Program-made: the position numbers and the translations under genes
The notes under the pieces: model-generated
Seen by the model: the letters and a program-made list of their open reading frames with translations, nothing else
Databases searched by the model: none
Told to the model about the DNA's origin: nothing
Assembly (NCBI GenBank): GCA_036389795.1
Contig: DASVWD010000070.1
Span: forward strand, 42,971-106,970
Direction of reading: 5' to 3'
Length of the DNA stretch: 64,000 nucleotides
From: Longimicrobium sp.
GTDB taxonomy: Bacteria > Gemmatimonadota > Gemmatimonadetes > Longimicrobiales > Longimicrobiaceae
Shown here: piece after piece, positions 9,291 to 17,280 of the stretch
Layout: each line of letters begins with the position of its first letter
Numbering within the stretch: position 1 is the stretch's first letter

Positions 9291-9664
9291 GAGTCGTCTC
9301 CCGCGGCGGAGTCGGCGCGCGCGGCCGCGGCGGGGACGGGGAGGAGGACGATCTCGTCGTCGCGGGCCACGTGCATCCCCAGCCGCTCGCGGGCGTAGCG
9401 GACGATCCGCTCGCGGCGCGAGAGCGACAGGATGCGCATCACCAGCTCCCCCCTCTCGGCCTCGGCCACGGCGATCTCCTCGCGCAGCTTCTCCAGCTCG
9501 GCCATGCGGTCGTGCCCCACCGTCTGCCGCCAGACCACGAACCCCAGCGCCAGCACCAGCCCCGCCGCCCAGGCCAGGCGCAGGAGCGTCGACCGGCGCC
9601 GCGCCCGCCGCGCCTCGCGCACCGCCTGCGGCTGCTCGCGCCTGGGCTGCCGCGCGGCGCTCAC
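9287..9664 (-). CDS. ftsL: FtsL-like divisome protein
   Basis: A 125-residue bitopic protein: a basic cytoplasmic tail of about 25-30 residues, one transmembrane segment (LLRLAWAAGLVLALGFVVW), then a short coiled coil rich in Glu, Arg and Leu (MAELEKLREEIAVAEAERGE). FtsL sequences are poorly conserved, so identification rests on topology, size and position between rsmH and ftsI. Together with FtsB/FtsQ, FtsL activates FtsWI (established for the family). The GTG at 9664 overlaps the rsmH stop; the frame upstream is a shadow. Confidence 0.85.
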   Translation of the reverse strand: MSAARQPRREQPQAVREARRARRRSTLLRLAWAAGLVLALGFVVWRQTVGHDRMAELEKLREEIAVAEAERGELVMRILSLSRRERIVRYARERLGMHVARDDEIVLLPVPAAAARADSAAGDDS

Positions 9665-10602
9665 GCCCGCCTCCACCCGCGCAGCCGCGCGCTCCGCGCG
9701 CGGACGTTGCGCCGGACTTCCTCGTCCGACGCCGAGACGGGCTTGCGCGTGAGGGTCTCCCCCAGCGCCACCCCGCCGCACCGGCAGACGGGGAGCCCCG
9801 GGGGGCAGGTGCAGGCGCGGCTCCAGTCGCGGAACGCGTTCTTCACCAGCCGGTCTTCGAGCGAGTGGTACGCCAGCACCGCGAACACGCCGCCCGGCGC
9901 CAGCGCGTCGCGGTAGCGCGGCAGCGCCGTCTCCAGCTGCTCGATCTCGCGGTTCACGGCGATGCGCAGCGCCTGGAAGATGCGCGCGTTGTCGCCCGCG
10001 TCCGTCCGGGGGCCCAGCGCCCGGCGGATCGCCTCGACGAGCCGGTCGCTCGTCTCGAAAGGGGCTTCCTCGCGCATCTCCACCACGACTCTCGCCAGCC
10101 TGCGCGACTTCTTCTCCTCGCCGTAGCGCCAGAAGACGTCGGCCAGCTCCTCCTCGTCGAGCGTGTTGAGCAGGTCGGCCGCGCTCGGCTCCCCGGCGCT
10201 CGCCTGCCCCATCCGCATGTCCAGCGGCGCCCCGGCGCGGAAGGTGAACCCGCGCTCTGCCTCGTCGATCTGGTGCGAGCTGATCCCCAGGTCCAGCAGC
10301 ACCCCGTCCAGCGACCCCTCCGCGATCCCCGCCGCGTCGACCGCATCGGCGTAGGTCGCGGCGACCAGCCTCACCCGCTCCCCGAAGCGCTGCAGCCTGC
10401 GCCCTGCCTCGGCCAGGGCGTCGGGGTCGCGGTCGACGCCGATCAGCCGGGCGCCGGGCCCGCGCGTGAGCAGCGCCTCGGCGTGGCCGCCGCCGCCGAG
10501 CGTGCCGTCCAGGAAGGTCCCGCCGCGCTCGGGCCTCAGCAGCTCCATCACCTCCTCCACCATCACCGGTGCGTGGTAGGCGGAGGCGTACTCCTCGCTC
10601 AC
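9661..10602 (-). CDS. rsmH: RsmH (MraW), 16S rRNA m4C1402 methyltransferase
   Basis: A 313-residue S-adenosylmethionine-dependent methyltransferase that N4-methylates C1402 of 16S rRNA. Motifs: HAPVMVEEVMELL at the start, the SAM loop DGTLGGGGHAEALL, DLGISSHQID, and AYHSLEDRLVK near the C-terminus. A CPPGLPVCRCGG cysteine cluster precedes the tail, as is common in the family. The GTG start at 10602 overlaps the stop of the small upstream ORF (GTGA). Its position after mraZ is standard. Confidence 0.95.
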   Translation of the reverse strand: MSEEYASAYHAPVMVEEVMELLRPERGGTFLDGTLGGGGHAEALLTRGPGARLIGVDRDPDALAEAGRRLQRFGERVRLVAATYADAVDAAGIAEGSLDGVLLDLGISSHQIDEAERGFTFRAGAPLDMRMGQASAGEPSAADLLNTLDEEELADVFWRYGEEKKSRRLARVVVEMREEAPFETSDRLVEAIRRALGPRTDAGDNARIFQALRIAVNREIEQLETALPRYRDALAPGGVFAVLAYHSLEDRLVKNAFRDWSRACTCPPGLPVCRCGGVALGETLTRKPVSASDEEVRRNVRARSARLRGWRRA

Positions 10603-10787
10603 GCCGCGCTCTTCTGCGAGAGGAGCGTGGCGTGGGTGATGGTGCTGCGGCAGGCGCGGCAGTTGTACCAGTCGGTCCCCAGCCACCCCTTCAGCTCGGG
10701 GAGGGTCTCGAACGGCCCGAAGTGCCGGTCGAGGGCGCAGGGGACGGGCCTGCCGGTGGACGGGACGGGGCTGGGCCGGTGGAACAT
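10599..10787 (-). CDS. Small hypothetical protein between mraZ and rsmH
   Basis: A 62-residue ORF not recognised as any known dcw member. It has a proper ribosome site (GGAGGCGCC immediately before the ATG at 10787) and its stop overlaps the rsmH GTG as GTGA, the same coupling used throughout this operon. The C-terminal half is WLGTDWYNCRACRSTITHAT, with one CxxC pair, preceded by a proline-rich, arginine-containing stretch and a second cysteine. A metal-binding knuckle would need a partner chain because there are too few cysteines for a complete site. Reality of the gene is inferred from signals and context, not from homology. Confidence 0.6.
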   Translation of the reverse strand: MFHRPSPVPSTGRPVPCALDRHFGPFETLPELKGWLGTDWYNCRACRSTITHATLLSQKSAA

Positions 10788-10816
10788 GGCGCCTCCACTG
10801 CCGGGGTTGCCGCGGG

Positions 10817-11254
10817 TCAGCCGAAGATCTGGTGCGTGAACTGCTCCGCGTCGGGACCGGGTCCGGGCTCGGGCACGGTGGCGGCGAAGCGGTCGGGGCT
10901 CCACAGCTCGATGCGGTCCATGACGCCCACGACCAGCGTGGGGCCGGTGATCCCCACCGCCTCCTGCAGGCGCTGGGGGACCAGGATCCTCCCCTGCTTG
11001 TCGGGGACCACTTCCATCGCGTTGGAGGTCACCGACAGCACCCACGGGCGGGCGGAGGGCTGCAGGCGCATCAGCTCGCGCAGGCGCTGCTCCACCGGGG
11101 CCCAGCTCTTCTCGGGATAGAGGGTGAGGGCGTTGGGGAATACGTGCACCAGCACCAGCGTCTGCTCCGGGTTCTCCTTCCGGAACGGCGCGGGCAGGCT
11201 CAGCCGACCCTTCTCGTCGATCTGGTGCTCGTACCGCCCGAGGTACCCAACCAT
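10817..11254 (-). CDS. mraZ: MraZ, transcriptional regulator of the dcw operon
   Basis: A 145-residue protein with two tandem SpoVT/AbrB-like (MraZ) half-domains: residues about 1-50 (YEHQIDEKGRLSLPAPFR) and about 75-125 (VVPDKQGRILVPQRLQEAVG). MraZ is a ring-forming DNA-binding protein that regulates its own operon. The ATG at 11254 starts where MraZ homology begins; an open frame of 33 more codons upstream crosses the predicted operator and is rejected. Three TGGGG boxes at 11290-11314 sit just upstream. Confidence 0.95.
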   Translation of the reverse strand: MVGYLGRYEHQIDEKGRLSLPAPFRKENPEQTLVLVHVFPNALTLYPEKSWAPVEQRLRELMRLQPSARPWVLSVTSNAMEVVPDKQGRILVPQRLQEAVGITGPTLVVGVMDRIELWSPDRFAATVPEPGPGPDAEQFTHQIFG

Positions 11255-11289
11255 CCATTGCCGTGCCTGTGGCCGGTGTCTCCCCTGTT

Positions 11290-11314
11290 CCCCATTTCTC
11301 CCCATTTTCCCCCA
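11290..11314 (-). promoter_or_regulatory. MraZ operator: three TGGGG boxes at 10-bp spacing
   Basis: On the reverse strand TGGGG occurs at 11314-11310, 11304-11300 and 11294-11290, exactly 10 bp apart, with a degenerate fourth box (GGGAG) at the next step. MraZ proteins bind TGGGN repeats separated by five bases upstream of mraZ (established in E. coli and Mycoplasma). The spacing here is an exact match, so autoregulation of the operon is likely. Confidence 0.88.
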
Positions 11315-11325
11315 CCACGTGCCAC

Positions 11326-11353
11326 AAGCTAACACCGTGTGCAGGCGCGTCAA
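11326..11353 (-). promoter_or_regulatory. Candidate sigma-70-type promoter of the dcw operon
   Basis: The reverse strand has TTGACG (11353-11348), a 16-bp spacer and TAGCTT (11331-11326), about 70 bp before mraZ and just upstream of the MraZ boxes. The -35 is good and the -10 weak. Its placement, so that MraZ binding would cover the start site, supports it. Confidence 0.5.
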
Positions 11354-11354
11354 G

Positions 11355-11745
11355 GAGAAGATACGCCGAAGCTTGTGGTGCGAAGCGCGAAGTGCGGGAG
11401 TGCGAAGTGCGCCGGGGGGGAGGATTCGCGGCGCTTCGATGAGCGGCGGTGCGGCCGCGGGGGGCCCTCACCCGCCGCCTTAGAGCGGCAACCCTCTCCC
11501 AACTTCGGGAGAGGGTGGACTTTACGCGGGCTCGGTGCGGAGGATGGTGGCTCGTAGGGCGAGGCATCCCTCGACCGGCGGATCCCGGCCGATGGGCGGC
11601 AAGCAGCCTTCGCGCGACGCAGCCGGTTCCCCGGCCTTCCGCACTCACGCACTTCCGCACTCACGCACTTCGGTTCATCTGGCGGGGAACTTGCGCCTGC
11701 GCGGGCGCGAGATCACGCCGATTCCCCCGACCCGAGCCCGGCCCG
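11355..11745. repeat. Repeat-filled gap between mraZ and the lipid kinase gene
   Basis: No gene was seen. It holds a heptamer array (about 11375-11411, GCGAAGTGC units), a hairpin-like stretch (about 11467-11515, CCCTCACCCGCCGCC to CTCTCCCAACTTCGGGAGAGGG), a partial copy of the GTAGGGGCGAGG element (11552-11626; fuller copies at 12747-12840 and 35473-35579) and a second heptamer array (11638-11672, CACTTCCGCACTCACG). Confidence 0.65.
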
Positions 11746-12708
11746 GTGCACATCAGCGTCGTCATCAACCCGCCCTCGTTCGACGCGGTGGAGGCGCTCC
11801 GCCGCGGCGTGGAGAAGCTGCGCGAAGCCGGGCACGTGGTGCACCCGCGCATGACGTTCGAGACGGGCGACGCCTCGCGCTTCGCCTGGAAGTCTGCCGA
11901 GTACGGGGCCGACCTGGTGGTGGCGGCCGGCGGCGACGGCACCATCAACGAGGTGGTGAACGGGCTCTACGAGTGGATCGAGGGGCGCGAGGCCGACGGG
12001 AAGGTGCCGGTGCTGCCGCGGCTGGGGATCGTGCCGATGGGCACCGCCAACGACCTGGCGGGCGGGCTCGGCATCCCCGGCGGCGACCCGGAGGCGGCGC
12101 TGGCCATCGCGGTGGCGGGGATCCCGCTGGAGGTGGACGTGGGGCGGGTGAACGGGCGCTGCTTCCTGAACGTCTCCACCGGCGGCTTCGGCGCCGAGGC
12201 CACCGAGGAGTCGTCCGACGAGCTCAAGCGCCTGCTGGGGCCGGTGGCGTACGTGGTGACCGGGGTGCGCAAGTTCGTGCGGCTGGAGGTCTCGCGCGGG
12301 CGCTTCACCTCCGACGGCGAGACGCTGCACGACGGCGACTTCCTGATCTTCGCGGTGGGGAACGCGCGGCGCACCGGCGGCGGCAACTACATCACCGCCG
12401 AGGCCGACATGGAGGACCGGCTGCTGGACGTGTGCATCGTGGAGCGGATGAGCCACCTGGAAGCCGTCCGCATCGCGCCCAGCATCCGCGCCGGACGCCA
12501 CGTCAACAACCCGCACGTCACCTACCGCAAGGTGCGCGAGCTGCTCGTCGAGGCGGACCACGAGCTGACCGTGAACGCCGACGGCGAGCCGCTCTGCAGC
12601 CGCCGCTTCGAGTACGACCTGGCCCCGCACCGCCTGACGCTGATGGTGCCGGAGCTGCCGGAGGAGGGGGACGGGAAGGCGAAGGAGGGAAAGGGAGAGG
12701 AGAGTTGA
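11746..12708 (+). CDS. Diacylglycerol kinase-family lipid kinase (YegS/DgkB-like)
   Basis: A 320-residue cytoplasmic or peripheral enzyme predicted to phosphorylate a lipid such as diacylglycerol using ATP. It has the catalytic signature AAGGDGTINEVVNG in the N-terminal domain, the downstream VPMGTANDLAGGLGI block, and the two-domain layout and length of DagK/YegS proteins. The start is a GTG at 11746 where homology begins (HISVVINPPS); the frame is open about 100 codons further upstream but only through repeats, so that extension is rejected. The ribosome site is weak. The C-terminal tail is short and rich in Glu/Lys/Gly. The substrate cannot be told from the sequence. Confidence 0.88.
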   Translation: MHISVVINPPSFDAVEALRRGVEKLREAGHVVHPRMTFETGDASRFAWKSAEYGADLVVAAGGDGTINEVVNGLYEWIEGREADGKVPVLPRLGIVPMGTANDLAGGLGIPGGDPEAALAIAVAGIPLEVDVGRVNGRCFLNVSTGGFGAEATEESSDELKRLLGPVAYVVTGVRKFVRLEVSRGRFTSDGETLHDGDFLIFAVGNARRTGGGNYITAEADMEDRLLDVCIVERMSHLEAVRIAPSIRAGRHVNNPHVTYRKVRELLVEADHELTVNADGEPLCSRRFEYDLAPHRLTLMVPELPEEGDGKAKEGKGEES

Positions 12709-12746
12709 TCCGGGATCTTCGCCCCTGATCTTCTCCACGGATGTGG

Positions 12747-12840
12747 TTCGTAGGGAGCCTGCAAGTCCGGGCACAGGCGGCATCGGCGCGAGAGGCCGCC
12801 TCCCGCGCACGAGCCGGCATCCGCCGGTCGAGCTATGCCG
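12747..12840. repeat. Decayed copy of a roughly 105-bp palindromic element
   Basis: TCGTAGGGAGCCTGC through GGCGCGAGAGGCCGCC to CCGCCGGTCGAGCTATGCC matches the reverse complement of 35473-35579. It lies in the gene-free stretch 12709-13047, where nothing else was recognised. Confidence 0.65.
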
Positions 12841-13047
12841 CGCGGATGCCGTAACGTGTGACGCCCCGGCCGGATACGAATCGTGAAGACGCGCCGGCAC
12901 TGTCCACAATCACAAGCTCAAGCCTCGGTCGCGGGTTCCTAGTCGCGACCACGCCGGTGGGCGAGTTCCCCGAAGGCGCCGCGCGTGAGCCATACGGGTG
13001 GGGTTGCCAGTACTCCGCGTTCCAAGCGGGTGGTGAATGTGGGATCA

Positions 13048-14193
13048 TTAGGCCGAGCCCACAGGATGTAACGGGGCTTCCATTCGCTGCACCATATCCA
13101 CTCTTCCTTTGAGCTCCTCATATGCCATGAACTCCAGGCGCTGTGTCTCACGCCACATCCAAGCGTCTACGAAGACGTAAGCCAGCACTGAACTGATCAA
13201 GGCGATCATGCCAAAGACCAGCCCTACCCGCGCCTCGATCTGGGAGCCCAAAGCGAACAGCCAAACTACGATCAGGCAGTCGAGCAGCACATCCCGGCCG
13301 GTCAACTGGGACGGGATTCGCCATTCGGTCGCGACCGTGCCGATCAGTTGCTCGAGTCGCCGCAGCCGGAGATCGTTTTCATCCGCACTCATTCGACTGT
13401 CACGAAGCAATCGCAGGGTTACGACTCGCTCGTGGAGTCCGACGACTTGCTTTCTGTTCAGGAACCGCAATGCCATCAGATCCGTCTGAGACTCAACCCA
13501 GCAATAAGTCCTCTGGAAGTGCGCAGACTTTCGAAGCAGCAGTAGGTATCCGCCCAGCCATACGGCCGCGAGCAGCAATGAACGAGGGGTCCACGAGATG
13601 ACGAAGGGAAGAGGCAGGCCGGCCGAGACAAAGTCGTCGGTCTGCCAGCGGTATTGCCTACTGCCGAACAGTATCCTCGTTGACGCGTGGCAGACCTCGT
13701 GCAAGACTCTGAACGTCCTTACGGGATCAGAACTTACGGGCGGGCTGTAGTCGAAGATCAGACACGACTGGAGCACGCGGCTCCGAGTAGGAACGGTGAA
13801 GGACGTGATTACCGAAGGCCGAAGCGCGCCTTTGGGAGGCTTGTTGATTTGTAAGTACCGCGGCAGACCATGCGCCAGGGTTTCATTTGCAAGTTCATCT
13901 TTGAGTTCTGGAGGCAGGGTCTTTGAGAGATCGTGTTCCACGAAGGTGATCTCGGGGTAGTGAGCAAGATATTTCCTCAAATCCTCCAATCCGCGCTGGG
14001 CGGCAATCTCCAGATTGAGCGTGCTTAGCAGCAGGTCGAAGATAAAAGCCGCAATCACCAGCAGCACGCTCCCAAACGACGGATGGTAGACCATTAGGAT
14101 AAAAGGAACGGCCACCACCGGGAAAATCGTGAACGACTGGATAACTTCGCGGTAGAGGCGGTCAACTGCCCATTTCACTATGTCAGGTATCAT
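13048..14193 (-). CDS. Membrane metallopeptidase candidate (gluzincin-like, HExxH...ExxxD)
   Basis: A 381-residue protein not recognised by family name. Hydrophobic segments lie at about residues 19-36 and 41-58, about 192-220, and about 305-345 (two). Between them are RVLHEVCHAS (HExxH at about 165-169) and WVESQTDLMAL (ExxxD at about 234-238), the zinc-ligand pattern of M48/M56-type peptidases with plausible spacing. Base composition is clearly lower in GC than the backbone, suggesting transfer. It overlaps the downstream end of the gene at 14183-14560 by 11 bp, so the two form an operon. Peptidase function is inferred from motifs only. Alternative: a membrane protein of unknown function with a chance HExxH. 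Confidence 0.7.
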   Translation of the reverse strand: MIPDIVKWAVDRLYREVIQSFTIFPVVAVPFILMVYHPSFGSVLLVIAAFIFDLLLSTLNLEIAAQRGLEDLRKYLAHYPEITFVEHDLSKTLPPELKDELANETLAHGLPRYLQINKPPKGALRPSVITSFTVPTRSRVLQSCLIFDYSPPVSSDPVRTFRVLHEVCHASTRILFGSRQYRWQTDDFVSAGLPLPFVISWTPRSLLLAAVWLGGYLLLLRKSAHFQRTYCWVESQTDLMALRFLNRKQVVGLHERVVTLRLLRDSRMSADENDLRLRRLEQLIGTVATEWRIPSQLTGRDVLLDCLIVVWLFALGSQIEARVGLVFGMIALISSVLAYVFVDAWMWRETQRLEFMAYEELKGRVDMVQRMEAPLHPVGSA

Positions 14194-14560
14194 GGAGAGA
14201 GCCGGTCTCTGCGCGCCGCACGGCCTCGTCGAGGAGGGCCCGACGCTTCTCAGGAGGAATTCGCTCGAACTCGGACTGCAGGAACTGCTCGAACATCGTA
14301 ATGAACGCGTTTCGCCGAGGAGCGTTAAGTCCTTGAACGATCTCCCGGACGGTAAGTCCGATCGAAATCATTTCGACACTCAATTTCAAAAGCTCGATCA
14401 TCGCACCGAAATCGAGGTGAGAACCACCCTCGTCATACTCGAAGTTTGTCTCACCTTCTGCGATCATCTCAATGAGCTCCGGTCCGACGGCATCGCTTTC
14501 CGCAGGCCAAACCGCGAACAGAACATCCTTTACGTCGCTGGCGGAGAGCATTGCTGGCAT
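14183..14560 (-). CDS. Small hypothetical protein paired with the membrane peptidase
   Basis: A 125-residue protein, first gene of a two-gene operon. The ATG at 14560 is preceded by AGGAAAGGAG; the frame is open 29 codons further upstream but without a ribosome site. The N-terminal half is acidic (EMIAEGETNFEYDEGG); a hydrophobic stretch follows (LLKLSVEMISIGLTVREIV), then a charged helical C-terminus. No family was recognised. Its overlap with the metallopeptidase gene suggests a regulator, partner or substrate of that enzyme. Low GC like its partner. Confidence 0.7.
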   Translation of the reverse strand: MPAMLSASDVKDVLFAVWPAESDAVGPELIEMIAEGETNFEYDEGGSHLDFGAMIELLKLSVEMISIGLTVREIVQGLNAPRRNAFITMFEQFLQSEFERIPPEKRRALLDEAVRRAETGSLHDT

Positions 14561-14740
14561 GATGAGATACTCCTTTCCTCGGTTGTGGCGGTTTTCATCC
14601 ATTGGTACTGGGTTCGAACCTTGTGTGTACCTTCCGAGGAGAGACAAAGTGACTGTCGTTACGGCTGAGTCGAGTTGCCCTCCGTCGGTGCAGACGCGGC
14701 TTCGGTGCGGGGGGCGGGCTCCGCACCGGCGGGGCGACGG

Positions 14741-15529
14741 TTACGCGTCCTTCTCGGGCCGCGCGCTGAGAAGGGCGGCGGGGTCCTGGCGGTAGTAGGC
14801 GCGGAGCTGGTCGTACAGCTCGGGGTGCTCGCGCTCGAGCGCCACCGGCTTCTCGAAGAAGGTCTGCGACGCCACCGCGAAGAACTCGGCCTCGTCGGTG
14901 GCGCCGTACGCGTCCAGCAGCTCCTCGCGCCCCTTCGCCACCGACTCACGCAGCTCCAGGTAGTCCTCGCTCAGCACGCGCGCCCACGGGCCGTAGGCGC
15001 TCCACGAGTGCAGGACCGGGGTGCCGTCCGGCGCGCCGTCCTCCTGGTCGAGCTGGTGCGCGAACTCGTGCAGCACCACGTTCTCGCCGTCCAGCGGGTT
15101 GGCCGCGCCCGCCCGCACGCTCGCCCAGGAGAGCACCACGGCCCCGCCCTGCCACGACTCGCCGAGCAGCGATTCGTGCCCCTCGTGCACCACCGCGCCC
15201 TCCCGGCGCTCGCGGCGGGCGACGAAGGTGTCGGGGTAGACCAGGATCGAGCGCAGGCGCGGGTAGTAGTCGTCGTCCAGCTTGAGGATCGGCAGGCACG
15301 CCTGCGCGGCGACGGTCACCCGCATCTCGTCGGTCAGCTCCAGCCCGCCGCACCCCTCGAAGCGCTTCTCGGCCAGGAAGACCCGCACCTTCCGCAGCAG
15401 CTCCTCGCCGTCCTCCGGCGGGAGGCGGCGGAAGAGCGGGACGTTGCGCTTGACGATCTCCCGCCACTCCGGCGGGATCGGCTGGGCGCGGAGGCGCGCC
15501 CGCCTGCGCCGCTTCAGGAAGCCGAACAC
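14741..15529 (-). CDS. mtfA: MtfA-like zinc-dependent peptidase (M90)
   Basis: A 262-residue protein with the M90/MtfA signature VVLHEFAHQLDQEDG (zinc ligands about H154, H158; catalytic E155) and a downstream AEFFAVASQTFFEKP block supplying the third ligand glutamate. In E. coli MtfA interacts with the repressor Mlc and affects glucose uptake; whether that holds here is unknown. I chose the GTG at 15529 because the typical N-terminus (FGFLKRRRRARLRAQ) follows at once; this start overlaps the preceding gene by 16 bp. The longer open frame upstream is an antiparallel-style shadow of the proline-rich gene. Confidence 0.88.
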   Translation of the reverse strand: MFGFLKRRRRARLRAQPIPPEWREIVKRNVPLFRRLPPEDGEELLRKVRVFLAEKRFEGCGGLELTDEMRVTVAAQACLPILKLDDDYYPRLRSILVYPDTFVARRERREGAVVHEGHESLLGESWQGGAVVLSWASVRAGAANPLDGENVVLHEFAHQLDQEDGAPDGTPVLHSWSAYGPWARVLSEDYLELRESVAKGREELLDAYGATDEAEFFAVASQTFFEKPVALEREHPELYDQLRAYYRQDPAALLSARPEKDA

Positions 15530-16257
15530 GGGGACGCGAGGCACCCGCCCGCGGCCGCGCCGGCCCGGAACGCCGGAGGCGGAGGCGGCGGGGGCGGGGG
15601 CGGCGCCGGGGGTGGAGGCGGCGGAGGCGCCGGCTCCGGAGGAGGAGGCGGCGCCGGGGGCGGGGGCGGCGGAGGCGCCGGCTCCGGAGGGGGAGGGGGC
15701 GCCGGATCCGGCGGAGGCGGCGGAACCACGGGCGCGGCGGAGTCGGCCGGCGCGGGCGGCTCGGGCGGGACGCCGGAGAAGGTGGGGATCTGCGCGGGGG
15801 GAGGGACGCGGTGCCAGCGCAGCGGGGCCGAGAACCAGCCGATGAGCCCGCCCCCGATCAGGCCGGCCGCGCCTGCGTAGACGGCTTCTGCGGTGTTGTG
15901 GGCGCTGGCGTTGGCGCCGGTGTCGCTGCCGTTGAGCTGCGAGACCAGCACGCCGAGCGCGGCGCCCAGGAGGGCGCCGCTCCCGCTCCACAGCTCGCGG
16001 CGGCGGCCGCGCGTGACCTCGAACCGCTCGCTCCCGGTGAGCGGCACCGGGAACCTGCGGTCGCTCCTCACGCCCGTGAGCCAGACGGTGTCGGAGCGGG
16101 CGAACCAGAAGCGCCCGTCCACCCGCGCGCCGGCACCGCCGGTGATGCGGATGCGGGTGCCGTTGCGGACGGCGGCGGCGCTGTCCGCCGCTTCCTGCGC
16201 ACGGGCGGCGGCGGGAAGGAAGATCAGGGCGGCCAGCGCGAGCGTGGCAGGGCGCAC
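15514..16257 (-). CDS. Exported proline-rich hypothetical protein
   Basis: A 247-residue predicted exported protein. A signal peptide (residues 1 to about 20, ending AAARAQ) precedes a compact domain with RITGGAGARVDGRFWFARSD, then a glycine-rich hydrophobic stretch (AVYAGAAGLIGGGLIGWFSA) and about 75 residues of almost pure proline runs mixed with Ala, Asp and Glu. Proline-rich stretches often span the periplasm or wall. The GTG at 16257 has GGAG 8 bp upstream; a longer open frame is possible but lacks a better start. The last bases overlap the start of mtfA. Low-complexity DNA here (GGCGGAGGCG-type repeats at about 15590-15735) could expand or contract. No family recognised. Confidence 0.65.
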   Translation of the reverse strand: MRPATLALAALIFLPAAARAQEAADSAAAVRNGTRIRITGGAGARVDGRFWFARSDTVWLTGVRSDRRFPVPLTGSERFEVTRGRRRELWSGSGALLGAALGVLVSQLNGSDTGANASAHNTAEAVYAGAAGLIGGGLIGWFSAPLRWHRVPPPAQIPTFSGVPPEPPAPADSAAPVVPPPPPDPAPPPPPEPAPPPPPPPAPPPPPEPAPPPPPPPAPPPPPPPPPPAFRAGAAAGGCLASPCSAS

Positions 16258-16352
16258 GAGGGTCTCCAGCGGGTGGACGGCGCGCCGGGCCCGGCGCGGA
16301 GCGCGTGAAACGTTCGTCTCGCGCCCCGCCGCGTCAAGGGCCGCGTGCTTCC

Positions 16353-16943
16353 CTACGGCGCGCGCACCCCTGCCCCTGCCGTGGGGAGTTCGTTCCGCCG
16401 GTATTTGGATTCGTCCAGGAACAGGAACGGCCGGCCCCTGGCGAACAGCAAGAGCGCCCTGGAGCCGAAATCCTCGACGCGCCCGTACTCGACGATCAGG
16501 AGCTCCCGGCACACCTTCGCGACGCGCATGCCCCCCTCCCGCTGCTCGGGAACGATCACCGCGTCACGAAGCGCCTGGTTATAGACGGCGACGATCTGCC
16601 CCACCCTGGCCAGCGCCTGGTAGGCCGCCTGGCAGGCACGGTACTCGTCGGACCGCAGGTAGTGGGAGCGGACGTGGAGTTCCCGGTGCAGATCGACGGA
16701 GGCCGCCCAGAGAAAGGCCGGCCGTGGCTCTCCGGCGGCTTCCGTATCGAGTTCTTCGCACAGCCTAGTCATGAAGCGCACCGCTCCCCGCGCTTCCCTG
16801 ACGAACAGGTCGAGGTCGCCGACCAGGCCCTTGCGGTAGCGGTGGGCGGTCAGGAACTCCTTCACGTAGTCGTTGGCGAGGAACGCGACGACCGCCCCGC
16901 CGAGACCGAGCAGAAAGCTGTAGAGCGAAAGATCGGGATTCAC
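16353..16943 (-). CDS. Hypothetical protein with N-terminal membrane anchor
   Basis: A 196-residue protein beginning with a hydrophobic segment (LYSFLLGLGGAVVAFLAND) and continuing as a soluble, probably helical domain (HRYRKGLVGDLDLFVREARG, then YRACQAAYQALARVGQIVAV). It resembles the layout of small membrane-anchored hypothetical proteins often annotated only by a DUF; I do not recognise a family. The GTG at 16943 has GAGG 6 bp upstream; an ATG at 16973 gives ten more residues. It stands alone, with about 95 bp to the proline-rich gene. Confidence 0.6.
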   Translation of the reverse strand: MNPDLSLYSFLLGLGGAVVAFLANDYVKEFLTAHRYRKGLVGDLDLFVREARGAVRFMTRLCEELDTEAAGEPRPAFLWAASVDLHRELHVRSHYLRSDEYRACQAAYQALARVGQIVAVYNQALRDAVIVPEQREGGMRVAKVCRELLIVEYGRVEDFGSRALLLFARGRPFLFLDESKYRRNELPTAGAGVRAP

Positions 16944-17107
16944 GGAGACCTCGCATGAACGGGACACGGACATCAAACCAGAGGAGGGATCTTCTCACGT
17001 TGAGGGAGAGACGAGTCGAAAGCAAGGACGATACAGCTTCGCCCGACGAGGTGTGATGTGATCCTGAATTGCCGAGATTTGTTCGGGATCCAGATTTGAA
17101 CTGAATG

Positions 17108-17170
17108 TCTCACGCAGAGTCAGCAGAGAACTTCGGGTGTTCTCTGCTGACTCTGCTGCTCTGCGTGAGA
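17108..17170. repeat. Hairpin repeat TCTCACGCAGAG...CTCTGCGTGAGA
   Basis: A 63-bp inverted repeat with near-complementary arms (TCTCACGCAGAGTCAGCAGA and the opposite arm). The preceding bases (GTTCGGGATCCAGATTTGAA then CTGAATGTCTCA) are shared with about 38300-38335, so the repeat unit extends about 25 bp to the left. Relatives lie at 32805-32838, 38591-38672, 41254-41315 and 45415-45467. The gap 16944-17280 holds only this. Confidence 0.75.
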
Positions 17171-17280
17171 TTATTCGGATGAACCGGAACAATGCCCGGC
17201 AACGTGGTATGGCGCCGCCCTGGTCCGTTTCCGAACGAAAGGCGTGCGGTCCGAACTCTACGGCCGGAAGGTACGAGCGC

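Noticed and set aside
12858..13112. 84-codon plus-strand ORF between the lipid kinase and the membrane peptidase
   Set aside because: Overlaps the end of the peptidase gene on the other strand and lacks a ribosome site.
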